Shown here piece after piece: positions 1-7,431 of a stretch of 64,000 nt of DNA. The stretch covers positions 868,001-932,000 of the forward strand of contig CAVOGA010000001.1 in assembly GCA_963695135.1 (NCBI GenBank), in the 5' to 3' direction. The notes under the pieces were generated by a model. That model did no database searches, was not told the origin of the DNA, and was given only the letters and a program-made list of their open reading frames with translations. Position 1 is the first letter of the stretch. Each line of letters starts with the position of its first letter. Both the position numbers and the translations under genes were made by a program. The DNA comes from Marinihelvus sp963695135 (lineage in GTDB: Bacteria > Pseudomonadota > Gammaproteobacteria > Xanthomonadales > SZUA-36).

Positions 1-1
1 T

Positions 2-451
2 CATATTCTCACCCACGTGGTCGGCAACGGGCTGTTCCGGCGCTGTGCCGGCTTGCTGGGGCATGCCGAATGGCTTGAACGGCCCGAATTGCTCAGCGAC
101 CAGGGGCGCGGTGATGCGCGCGACGAGTTGTGTGAGGCCATGGCGGCCTGGTGTGGAGAACGCAGCACGGAGGCGGCGCTCGAGGCGCTGCAGGCTGCGG
201 GGATTCCTGCGGGGCCGGTGCTTGATCTGCAACAGGCGCTGGATCAGCCGCAGGTGGCGGCCATGAGACTGTTCCAGAACATGGGTTTTCCGGGCTTTGA
301 GGGCACGGCGCCGGTGGTTGATTTGCCGCTGAGGTTCTCTGCCGGCAAGGCCGGAATCCGTCAGCGCCCGCCGACCCTGGGTGAGCACAACCAGGAACTG
401 CTGAAAGAACTCGGCTTTACCGACGAGGAAATCGCCGCGCTGGATCAATGA
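2..451 (+). CDS. CaiB/BaiF family CoA transferase, C-terminal part
   Basis: The reading frame is open from the first bases of the window, so only the last ~149 residues are present and the start lies upstream. The segment has the usual C-terminal features of family III CoA transferases: a stretch on partial substrate specificity (AAGIPAGPVLDLQQALDQPQ), a beta-rich block containing PVVDLPLRFS, and the terminal GEHNQELLKELGF type ending. These enzymes move CoA between carboxylic acids and usually activate a catabolic substrate. It lies 150 bp upstream of the Rieske/thiolase operon on the same strand and could supply the CoA-activated substrate of that pathway, but a promoter lies between them, so co-transcription is not shown. 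Family assignment is firm; substrate is unknown. Confidence 0.85.
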   Translation, partial: HILTHVVGNGLFRRCAGLLGHAEWLERPELLSDQGRGDARDELCEAMAAWCGERSTEAALEALQAAGIPAGPVLDLQQALDQPQVAAMRLFQNMGFPGFEGTAPVVDLPLRFSAGKAGIRQRPPTLGEHNQELLKELGFTDEEIAALDQ

Positions 452-521
452 TCCGGCACCAGTTTGCGCGATGTTCGTTCCCGTTGAGCCCCACATGGTG
501 TGCCTTCTTCGCCCTTAAAAA

Positions 522-539
522 AAACAGTCAGGACTGTTT
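522..539. promoter_or_regulatory. Perfect palindrome, candidate operator
   Basis: AAACAGTC-AG-GACTGTTT is a perfect 8-bp inverted repeat with a 2-bp spacer. It lies just upstream of a TATAAT box in the only long gap before the Rieske operon. Size and symmetry fit a dimeric regulator site of the TetR or GntR type; the protein that binds is not known. The half-site GGACTGTTT recurs at 9920-9928 ahead of the TonB-dependent receptor. Confidence 0.55.
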
Positions 540-565
540 ATTTTGGGCCTTTGCCACTCTATAAT
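537..565 (+). promoter_or_regulatory. Likely sigma-70 promoter of the Rieske operon
   Basis: A consensus -10 box TATAAT is at 560-565. The -35 position, 17 bp upstream (about 537-542, TTTATT), is weak and overlaps the right arm of the palindrome at 522-539, so a bound regulator could repress here. The ATG at 603 is about 30 bp downstream of the expected transcription start. Confidence 0.5.
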
Positions 566-602
566 CAATGGTCCCGTAATTGCCTGCAGGTGGCTCTCAG
601 CC

Positions 603-1814
603 ATGGATCAGGGTTTTATCGACAACGTATACGGCCGGCTTGAATCCGAGCGCAGCCGCAAGGGACCACCGGAAGATTTTCCCAGCCTTCCGCCGATTCC
701 CGGCGGACGCTATACGGACCCGGAATTCCTCGCCCTCGAGCGCGAGTATCTGTGGAAGAAAAGCTGGCTCTACGCCTGTCACCTTGATGAATTGCCCGAT
801 GCGGGCAGCTATATCCTCTGGCAGAAGACCGGCTCGCCGATTCTCATCGTGCGTGGCAAGGACGGGGAGGTGCGCGCTTTCTACAACACCTGCCGGCACC
901 GCGGCGGACCGCTGGTCAAGGACGAGCGGGGCGCCACGCAGGGCGGCTTCACCTGCGGCTACCATGGCTGGGCCTATGACCTGGAAGGCAATCTGCGCGG
1001 CATGCGCGACCGGCGCGATTTCGTGGATCTGGATTTTTCCTGCCTGGGCCTGATTACCGTGCGCTGTGAGCGCCTGGGCAACTGGATCTTCATCAATGAG
1101 GACCCGGATGCGCAGCCGCTGCTCGAATCACTGGGCCGGATTCCGGACCACATGGCCCAGTTCGACCTGGACAATACCCGGCACATCGCGTCCTACAGCT
1201 TCGACGTGGAGTGCAACGTCAAGGTGCTCCTCGACGCTTTTCTCGAGGTCTATCACCTCAAGTCGATTCACCAGGACACCGTGGACCGCTTCCTGGATCA
1301 CCGCGGCACCACCATCATGCTGTGGCCGCACGGGCACTCGCTGATGGTAACGCCGAACCGCCGGCCGGACTGGGTCGATCCGGGCACCCTGGGCATGGTC
1401 GATTTTCCCAACGTGACGGAGCTTCCCGTCAAGACCAACGTGTCCTACAACATCTATCCGAACCTGGTGACCCCGGTCGCCGGCAACGGCATGCCGTTTA
1501 TTAATTTCTGGCCAAGGTCCGACCGCACCATGACGATCGAGTGTCACTGGTTCTCCCCGGACTGGGGTGGCGGCGAGCGGCACGAACTGTGGGACAAGCG
1601 CATCGAAAACTTCGACCGGATCCTCGAGGAAGACACCCAGTTCGCCCCGCAGATCCAGAAGTCGGTCGAGTCCCCGGGTTTCAAGGGCATCCAGCTCAAT
1701 TACCAGGAGCGCCGGATCTACCACTGGCACGAAGAACTGGACCGCCGCATCGGCATTGAGCGCGTGCCTCGGCACCTGCGTGTCAAACCCATGCTGTCCG
1801 GGTTCATCGAGTAG
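603..1814 (+). CDS. Rieske non-heme iron oxygenase, alpha subunit
   Basis: Predicted 403-residue oxygenase that would hydroxylate or demethylate an organic substrate using O2 and electrons from a separate reductase. The Rieske [2Fe-2S] motif is complete: C97-R-H99 and C118-G-Y-H121. The mononuclear iron site is visible as CNVKVLLDAFLEVYHLKSIH, with H218 and H223 as ligands and D211/E215 as candidate bridging acids. I place the start at the ATG at 603, with AGGTGG 9 bp upstream, rather than at a TTG at 543 that would lie before the promoter. It is the first gene of a six-gene operon; the last gene is a second, different Rieske oxygenase. No reductase or ferredoxin gene is in the operon. Substrate unknown. 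Confidence 0.9.
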   Translation: MDQGFIDNVYGRLESERSRKGPPEDFPSLPPIPGGRYTDPEFLALEREYLWKKSWLYACHLDELPDAGSYILWQKTGSPILIVRGKDGEVRAFYNTCRHRGGPLVKDERGATQGGFTCGYHGWAYDLEGNLRGMRDRRDFVDLDFSCLGLITVRCERLGNWIFINEDPDAQPLLESLGRIPDHMAQFDLDNTRHIASYSFDVECNVKVLLDAFLEVYHLKSIHQDTVDRFLDHRGTTIMLWPHGHSLMVTPNRRPDWVDPGTLGMVDFPNVTELPVKTNVSYNIYPNLVTPVAGNGMPFINFWPRSDRTMTIECHWFSPDWGGGERHELWDKRIENFDRILEEDTQFAPQIQKSVESPGFKGIQLNYQERRIYHWHEELDRRIGIERVPRHLRVKPMLSGFIE

Positions 1815-1817
1815 TCC

Positions 1818-3278
1818 TTGGGCAGCGAACGCCACAGCTTTGGGCTGCTGGCCTGCGAGGCCTACCTGCCACGCTGGCGCATTGAGCGCCGCACCATGAC
1901 GGACGCGATCGGCTGGGCGCGCGGCCGGGTCCGGCCGGGGCAGGGCACACGCAGCTTTGCAAACTGGGATGAAGACAGCCTGACCATGGCCGTGGAGGCG
2001 GCGCGCAGTGCGCTACAGGCCGTTCCCGGTTTCATTCCCCGGCGCTTCGAACTGGCCTCGACCAGCCTGCCCTTTGCGGATCGGAGCAACGCCGGCATTG
2101 CCCGTGAGGCCCTGGTCCTGCCTGCCGACACCATCATCAGCGAAGCTGCCGGTTCCCGCCGCGCGGCGACCACGGCCCTGGCCCAGGCGTGGTCAACGGG
2201 GCAGGCAACGCTGCTGGGCGCGAGTGATTGCGTGGATACCCAGCCCGGCAGCGAGGGTGAAACAGAGCTCGGCCATGGGGCGGCGGCGGCGATTCTCGGC
2301 GAGGGAGACCCTCTCGCGGAACTGCTGGCCTGGAAGAGCCACTCCGAGGACTTCGTGGATCGCTACCGCCAGGCGGACCGGCGGTTCGATTACCGGCTGG
2401 AGGTGCGCTGGGCGCGTGACGCAGGCGTGCGCAAGCCGCTGGCCATCCTGTTGGCAGACACGCTGGATCAGGCTGGACTGGCCAGCGCGGATGTCGACTG
2501 GTTTCTGTCGCCATTCACCGAAGCGGTCACTGCGACGGTGGTCAAGGATTCGGGCCTGGAAGGTGCGAAGGTGCTGCGCGAGCCGGAAGTGAGGGACGGC
2601 CTGTGCGGAACCGCCCAGCCCCTGTTGCTGCTGGCGGGCGCGCTGCGCCACGCCGCGCCGGGCGACACGATGCTGATGGTGGGTGCCGGGCAGGGGTTTG
2701 ATGCGCTGCTGCTCAGGGTCCGGCGGACCGCGCCTCCCGCGCCCGCCTGGCCGGAGCCACGGGTGGAGGACAATTACACCCGTTACCTGGGAATCCGCGG
2801 CCTGCTGGACATTGACGGGGGCCTGCGTGCCGAGCGCGATAACCGGACCGCCCAGGCGGCCTCCGCCCGGCGTCACGAGCAGCTCCATGGTTTGCTCGGG
2901 GGTCGCTGCTCCGCTTGCGGCAAATTGCAGTTCCCCATGGCCGAACGCTGCGTGCACTGTCACGGCGAGGACACGCAACAGGCCGAATCGATGGCCGGCA
3001 TGGCCGGCCAGGTGAATTCATTCACCGAAGACTGGCTGGCCTGGTCGCCGCGACCGCCGCTGATATTCGGCAATGTGCACTTCCCGGGAAGCGCCAACAT
3101 CATGATGGAATTCACCGATTTTGAAGCCGGCGAGCTGCAAACCGGCCAGCCGGTTCGCATGGCGTTCCGGATCAAGGATTTTGATGACCGGCGCGGTTTC
3201 CGGCGCTACTTCTGGAAGCCGGCGCCGGCGCTCGACGCGGGCGGGGATCAGGATTCCGGGGAAGCATCCGATGGCTGA
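1818..3278 (+). CDS. HMG-CoA-synthase-like protein fused to a DUF35 zinc-ribbon/OB domain
   Basis: 486 residues. The first ~350 have a thiolase fold of the HMG-CoA-synthase-like type, with an N-terminal segment FGLLACEAYLPRWRIER. The rest is a DUF35 domain: a zinc ribbon with C364-x2-C367 and C378-x2-C381, then an OB-fold. Where HMG-CoA synthases carry their nucleophilic Cys (ACxGGTxAL type), this protein reads ISEAAGSRRAATTAL near residues 107-121, so the Cys appears to be missing and the protein may be a non-catalytic or altered partner. It starts at a TTG three bases after the Rieske stop; the N-terminal homology requires a start about here. Its end overlaps the next thiolase by 8 bp. DUF35 proteins bind CoA and scaffold thiolases, which fits that neighbour. 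Confidence 0.8.
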   Translation: MGSERHSFGLLACEAYLPRWRIERRTMTDAIGWARGRVRPGQGTRSFANWDEDSLTMAVEAARSALQAVPGFIPRRFELASTSLPFADRSNAGIAREALVLPADTIISEAAGSRRAATTALAQAWSTGQATLLGASDCVDTQPGSEGETELGHGAAAAILGEGDPLAELLAWKSHSEDFVDRYRQADRRFDYRLEVRWARDAGVRKPLAILLADTLDQAGLASADVDWFLSPFTEAVTATVVKDSGLEGAKVLREPEVRDGLCGTAQPLLLLAGALRHAAPGDTMLMVGAGQGFDALLLRVRRTAPPAPAWPEPRVEDNYTRYLGIRGLLDIDGGLRAERDNRTAQAASARRHEQLHGLLGGRCSACGKLQFPMAERCVHCHGEDTQQAESMAGMAGQVNSFTEDWLAWSPRPPLIFGNVHFPGSANIMMEFTDFEAGELQTGQPVRMAFRIKDFDDRRGFRRYFWKPAPALDAGGDQDSGEASDG

Positions 3279-4470
3279 GGGCATCCGTGACAAGGTCGCG
3301 ATCATCGGCATGGGCTGCAGCCGTTTTGGCGAGCGCTGGGACTGCGGGCCGCCGGAGCTGATGCTCGAGGCCTTCCGGGAGGCGCAGGCGGATGCCGGTA
3401 TCGAGATGGAACAGATCGATGCGGCCTGGCTCGGCGTCTTTTACCAGGAACAGAGCACCGGCAAATCCGGTCTGCCCCTGAGCCAGGCGCTGCGCCTGCC
3501 CAATGTGCCGGTAACGCGCGTCGAAAATCTCTGCGCCACGGGCACGGAAGCACTGCGCGGCGCGGTCTACGCGGTTGCTGCCGGGGCCTGTGACGTGGCG
3601 CTGGCGATGGGTGTCGAAAAGCTCAAGGACACCGGTTATGCCGGGCTGCCGGAACGGACCAAGGGCAGTTTCGAGGACCTGTGGCAGCCCAGTGCGACGC
3701 CACCCGGCTCCTTTGCCCAGCTGGCCACGGCCTACGCGCGCAAATACGGCCGCGACATGGACGAGCTGCGCCGGGCGATGGCGCATATCTCGAAGAAAAG
3801 CCATGACAATGCCCTGCAAAACCCCAAGGCGCATCTGCGCCGCGCCATCACGGAGGAGCAGGTGCTCCATGCCCCCATGGTGGCCTATCCCCTGGGCGTA
3901 CTGGATTGCTGCGGCGTCAGTGACGGCGCCGCCTGTGCGATCGTCACCACGCCGGAGTTCGCCCGCTCGCTGGGCAAGACGGACCTGGTCACGCTCAAGG
4001 CCATGCAACTGGCGCCCAGCAATGGCTGGGAGCAGTCCAGCGCTGACTGGGACGGGGCCCACACGGTGACCACGCAGCTCGCGGCGCAGCGGGCCTATGC
4101 GGAGGCGGGAATCGTCAACCCGCTGGAAGAGCTGGACCTGATCGAGGTGCATGACTGTTTCTCCGTCACCGAGCTGGTGCTGATGGAAGACCTGGGCCTG
4201 TCAGCGCCCGGGCGGGCCATTGACGATGTGCTGAACGGTATGTACGACATGGATGGCAAGCTGCCCTGTCAGCCTGATGGTGGCCTGAAGTGTTTCGGCC
4301 ATCCGGTGGGCGCCAGCGGTCTGCGCATGGTCTACGAGATATACACACAACTGCTGGGCCGCGCCGGTCCGCGGCAGCTCAGCAGCCCGACCCTCGGACT
4401 GACACACAATCTTGGCGGCGTACCCAACCGTAACGTCGCCAGCGTCTCCGTGCTCGGTTTGCACGGTTAA
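3271..4470 (+). CDS. Thiolase / SCP-x-type acetyl-CoA acetyltransferase-like protein
   Basis: 399 residues of the SCP-x thiolase family (thiolase domain without the lipid-transfer part). The acylated Cys is C88 in ENLCATGTEALRG. The other conserved blocks are EVHDCFSVTE and the GHPVGASG loop near the C-terminus, followed by THNLGG. The start is the ATG at 3271, which overlaps the upstream gene by 8 bp and suggests translational coupling. Family members cleave 3-oxoacyl-CoA; some relatives (Ltp2-type) work as aldolases with a DUF35 partner in steroid side-chain breakdown. The fused DUF35 directly upstream makes a joint complex likely. Whether it acts as thiolase or aldolase cannot be read from the sequence. 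Confidence 0.88.
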   Translation: MAEGIRDKVAIIGMGCSRFGERWDCGPPELMLEAFREAQADAGIEMEQIDAAWLGVFYQEQSTGKSGLPLSQALRLPNVPVTRVENLCATGTEALRGAVYAVAAGACDVALAMGVEKLKDTGYAGLPERTKGSFEDLWQPSATPPGSFAQLATAYARKYGRDMDELRRAMAHISKKSHDNALQNPKAHLRRAITEEQVLHAPMVAYPLGVLDCCGVSDGAACAIVTTPEFARSLGKTDLVTLKAMQLAPSNGWEQSSADWDGAHTVTTQLAAQRAYAEAGIVNPLEELDLIEVHDCFSVTELVLMEDLGLSAPGRAIDDVLNGMYDMDGKLPCQPDGGLKCFGHPVGASGLRMVYEIYTQLLGRAGPRQLSSPTLGLTHNLGGVPNRNVASVSVLGLHG

Positions 4471-4484
4471 CAGGACATCTGATC

Positions 4485-5378
4485 ATGGCAAGTTCAATTA
4501 CCAAAACCAAAGTCGAGCAGGCGCCTTCAGGCTGGGGCATGAGTCCGGAAGAGCTCGCCACCTATCCCACGGTGTTCGCGGACAACCTGCTCAAGGGGCA
4601 GGTTTTTATCGTGTCCGGCGGCGGCTCGGGGATGGGCAAGGCCATGACTTTTCTGCTGTCCCGTCTCGGCGCCCAGGTGGTGATCTGCGGACGCCGGGAA
4701 GCCAAGCTGGAGGAGACCGTTGAACAGGTCGACCGGCTGGTCGGCAAGACGGTTCATGCGCATCCCATGACGATCCGTGACCCGGAGGCGGTGGCGGCGC
4801 TGATGGAGGATACCTTCGAGCGTTTCGGCCGGCTCGACACGCTGGTCAACAACGGCGGCGGCCAGTTCCCGCAGGCGGCCATCGACTTCAGCGTCAAGGG
4901 CTGGAACGCCGTGATCGACACCAACCTGAATGGCAGCTGGTACATGATGCAGGCGGCCGCGCGCCAGTGGCGTGACCGGGGCCAGCAGGGCCACATCGTC
5001 AACATCGTGGCCAATGTGTGGAAGGGCATGCCCCAGGTGGCACATACCTGTGCGGCCCGCGCCGGAGTAATCTATCTTTCCAAGACCCTCTCGACCGAAT
5101 GGGCGCCGCTGGGTATTCGCGTGAACTGCGTGTCCCCCGGCAGCATCGAGACGGAGGGGTTTGATGTTTACCCGCCCGGCGCAGCGGAACGTTTCAAGGA
5201 TTCGAACCCGATGCGGCGCACCGGCGATGTGTTTGATATCGCCCAGGCCGTGATTTACCTGGCCGCGCCATCGGGCAATTTCATCACCGGCGAAGTGCTC
5301 GTCGTGGACGGCGGCAACCAGCAATGGGGCGCTGTCTGGCCCGGCGGCAAGCCGGATTACTTCAAGATTGAGGATTGA
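4485..5378 (+). CDS. Short-chain dehydrogenase, PECR/2,4-dienoyl-CoA reductase-like
   Basis: 297 residues with a Rossmann fold. The nucleotide-binding motif is SGGGSGMG at 44-51, the NNGGG block follows GRLDTLV, and the C-terminal GEVLVVDGG block is present. The usual Tyr of YxxxK is absent: the region reads HTCAARAGVIYLSKTLSTEW. The same substitution occurs in peroxisomal trans-2-enoyl-CoA reductase (PECR) and its relatives, which this protein resembles also in NNGGGQF. It therefore more likely reduces a double bond of an acyl-CoA than a keto group. It sits between the thiolase and the carboxymuconolactone-decarboxylase-like gene, 3 bp from the latter, in the same operon. Confidence 0.85.
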   Translation: MASSITKTKVEQAPSGWGMSPEELATYPTVFADNLLKGQVFIVSGGGSGMGKAMTFLLSRLGAQVVICGRREAKLEETVEQVDRLVGKTVHAHPMTIRDPEAVAALMEDTFERFGRLDTLVNNGGGQFPQAAIDFSVKGWNAVIDTNLNGSWYMMQAAARQWRDRGQQGHIVNIVANVWKGMPQVAHTCAARAGVIYLSKTLSTEWAPLGIRVNCVSPGSIETEGFDVYPPGAAERFKDSNPMRRTGDVFDIAQAVIYLAAPSGNFITGEVLVVDGGNQQWGAVWPGGKPDYFKIED

Positions 5379-5381
5379 GCC

Positions 5382-5963
5382 ATGAGCTACAGCGAGACCA
5401 ATACCCTGTTTGAACGGGTCGCCCCGGAAGCGATGCCGGACGGCGCCCGCGCCGCCTGGGAAGCGCTGCAGGACCTGACCGGTGACGCGACCTTCGTGGA
5501 AGTGTTTGCCAAGGCCCCGGAGCTCCTGAACTTTGTCATGGGCGACTTCTACCAGAAGCTGTTCTTCGAGGGGCGCCTGGATGAGAAGTACATGCAGCTG
5601 GCGCGCTTGCGCCTGAGCATGAACCACGGCTGTCGCACCTGTAACCAGCAGAACGTGCCCAGCGTGGCGGCCATGGGTTACAGCGACGCGCAAATTGACG
5701 CCATGTGGGCCGGGGATTACAGCAGCTTTCCGGAAGACGAACAGGCGGTCATCGAACTGGCTGACGAAATTGCCCTGAACAACCGCGAGGGGCAGCTGAC
5801 GCCCGAGCTGCACGCCAAGCTGAGCCGCCACTTCAGCGAGGAGCAGATCCTGAACCTGGGCCTGTGCCTGGGCGTGATCGTCGGCCTGGTCAAAATGTCA
5901 TTCACCTTCGGCCTGGTGCAGAAGGAGTCTTACTGCGAGTTCGGCGCCAACCAGGCGGCCTGA
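5382..5963 (+). CDS. Carboxymuconolactone decarboxylase (CMD) family protein
   Basis: 193 residues. The helical CMD/AhpD fold is recognised from the central block LARLRLSMNHGCRTCNQQN, with the paired cysteines C84 and C87 of the AhpD-type CxxC. The His that commonly follows this motif is not present. Members are either alkylhydroperoxidase-like redox proteins or decarboxylases; CxxC favours a redox role. Its place three bases after the reductase and 14 bases before the second Rieske oxygenase shows it belongs to the same catabolic operon, but the step it performs is not evident. Confidence 0.8.
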   Translation: MSYSETNTLFERVAPEAMPDGARAAWEALQDLTGDATFVEVFAKAPELLNFVMGDFYQKLFFEGRLDEKYMQLARLRLSMNHGCRTCNQQNVPSVAAMGYSDAQIDAMWAGDYSSFPEDEQAVIELADEIALNNREGQLTPELHAKLSRHFSEEQILNLGLCLGVIVGLVKMSFTFGLVQKESYCEFGANQAA

Positions 5964-5977
5964 GCGAGGACAACACC

Positions 5978-7348
5978 ATGAGCAAAATGAAACTGAACAT
6001 CGTCGAAAGCTGGCAGATCGACCCCCAGGCCGGACCCGATAACCTGGAGGCCAAGCAGCCCTACATCGACAACGGCAACGGGATGATTCCCCCGGAGCCT
6101 TATTACGATCCGGCGTTCATGGAGCAGGAGTGGGACCGGCTCTGGACCCGGGCCTGGCTGATCGCCGCCATTGAATCGGATTTGCCCGAGCCGGGCGACT
6201 ACTCGGTATTTCGCCTGCGCCATGAAAACATCGTGATCGTGCGCCAGGAGGACGGCAGCGTTAAGGCGCTCTACAACGTCTGTGCGCACCGCGGCAACCG
6301 GCTCGTCCATAACGACCGGGGCAGCATCAATCAATTCACCTGCTCCTTCCATTCCTGGCGCTACAACCTGCAAGGCGAGTGCACGCACATCACCGACCAG
6401 GAGACCTTCAAGGAGGGCGCCCTGTGTCCGAATATCCGCATGCGCGAAGTGCGCTGCGAGCAGCATGCGGGGCTGATCTTCATCAACCTGGATGATGACG
6501 CCCCGCCGCTCAGGGAACGCCTGGGCCTGCCGGAGGGCTACCTGGAAGCCTACGAACTGGACAAGATGGTCTGCGTGCGCCACGTGGTGTCAGAGTGGGC
6601 GGCCAACTGGAAGACCGGGGTGGATGCCTTCTACGAGACCTACCATCTGCACTCGGTGCACCCGGAAACCCAGGACGTGATGGATGACCTGGGCGTGCAG
6701 GTTGATCTCTATCCGCATGGCTTCAGCCGCATGCTGGTGCCGATCGCGGTCAAGACGCAGCGCCAGGAAGACCAGGACTCCATCAACCCCAGCCTGCAGT
6801 ACATGATGGCCGAGGCCAGCATGAAACCCGAGGAGTTCGAGGGCTCAGCACGCGACGTGCGCGCCGCCATCGCCGCGGCCAAGCGCCGCCGGGCTGAGCG
6901 GGTCGGCCTGGATTATGAGCACTTCACCGACGGCCAGCTGACCGACAGCTGGGCCACCGGCGTGTTTCCCAACGTGCAGATCGGCATGCACCCGGAGGGT
7001 GTTTTCCTGATGCGCTTCATGCCGCACCCCACGGACCCGGAAAAGTTCTTCTACGACACGATGACCCTGGTGCGTCCGGTCGATGATCCGGATTACTCGG
7101 TTCCCGGCTGGATGGGGTTACCGGAGGGTACGGATACCAGCGGTGATTTCCGGCCGGACACGGAGTATGTCGGTATCGGCCAGGCTGCGAATCTGGGCCT
7201 GGTGCTGGACCAGGATGCCGCCCTGCTGCCGGTCGTCCAGGAAGGCATCCGCTCGCGCGGGTTTGCCGGGGCGATGCTCAGCGAACAGGAGCAGCGTCTG
7301 CGTCATTTCCACGTGGAGCTGGACCGCTATCTGAAGGGTGAGAAATAG
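5978..7348 (+). CDS. Second Rieske non-heme iron oxygenase, alpha subunit
   Basis: 456 residues from the ATG at 5978, which has GCGAGGA seven bases upstream. The Rieske ligands are C102-A-H104 and C122-S-F-H125. The catalytic-iron block NWKTGVDAFYETYHLHSVH is intact, with H223 and H228 as ligands and D216/E220 nearby. It is only distantly like the first oxygenase of the operon (longer insert around 280-310 and different C-terminus), so the two probably act on successive substrates. It is the last gene before a strong terminator. The substrate is unknown; carnitine-, choline- or aromatic-type oxygenase relatives all share these motifs. Confidence 0.9.
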   Translation: MSKMKLNIVESWQIDPQAGPDNLEAKQPYIDNGNGMIPPEPYYDPAFMEQEWDRLWTRAWLIAAIESDLPEPGDYSVFRLRHENIVIVRQEDGSVKALYNVCAHRGNRLVHNDRGSINQFTCSFHSWRYNLQGECTHITDQETFKEGALCPNIRMREVRCEQHAGLIFINLDDDAPPLRERLGLPEGYLEAYELDKMVCVRHVVSEWAANWKTGVDAFYETYHLHSVHPETQDVMDDLGVQVDLYPHGFSRMLVPIAVKTQRQEDQDSINPSLQYMMAEASMKPEEFEGSARDVRAAIAAAKRRRAERVGLDYEHFTDGQLTDSWATGVFPNVQIGMHPEGVFLMRFMPHPTDPEKFFYDTMTLVRPVDDPDYSVPGWMGLPEGTDTSGDFRPDTEYVGIGQAANLGLVLDQDAALLPVVQEGIRSRGFAGAMLSEQEQRLRHFHVELDRYLKGEK

Positions 7349-7370
7349 TCCCGGCGAAAGTTCCGGGATA

Positions 7371-7401
7371 AAAAAAGCCGGCCCTGGGGCCGGCTTTTTT
7401 T
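7371..7401. terminator. Bidirectional rho-independent terminator
   Basis: GCCGGCCC-TG-GGGCCGGC stem flanked by A6 on the left and T7 on the right. It follows the second Rieske gene and, read on the other strand, the TonB-dependent receptor, whose stop is at 7432. Confidence 0.85.
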
Positions 7402-7431
7402 GCTCGTATTCCGAGCACGGGTCGTTCCGCC

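Noticed and set aside
543..602. Upstream TTG start for the first Rieske oxygenase
   Set aside because: It would place the start upstream of the TATAAT box and add 20 residues without family support; the ATG at 603 has a ribosome-binding site.
4485..5378. Inactive SDR because the YxxxK tyrosine is missing
   Set aside because: The replacement matches the PECR/dienoyl-CoA reductase branch, which is active with different residues.
4527..5831. Long open frame on the minus strand across the SDR and CMD genes (434 codons)
   Set aside because: It lies antisense to two well-conserved genes, is rich in His/Arg/Val as expected for the complement of GC-rich codons, and has no domain or start context. 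Many similar antisense frames occur in the window.
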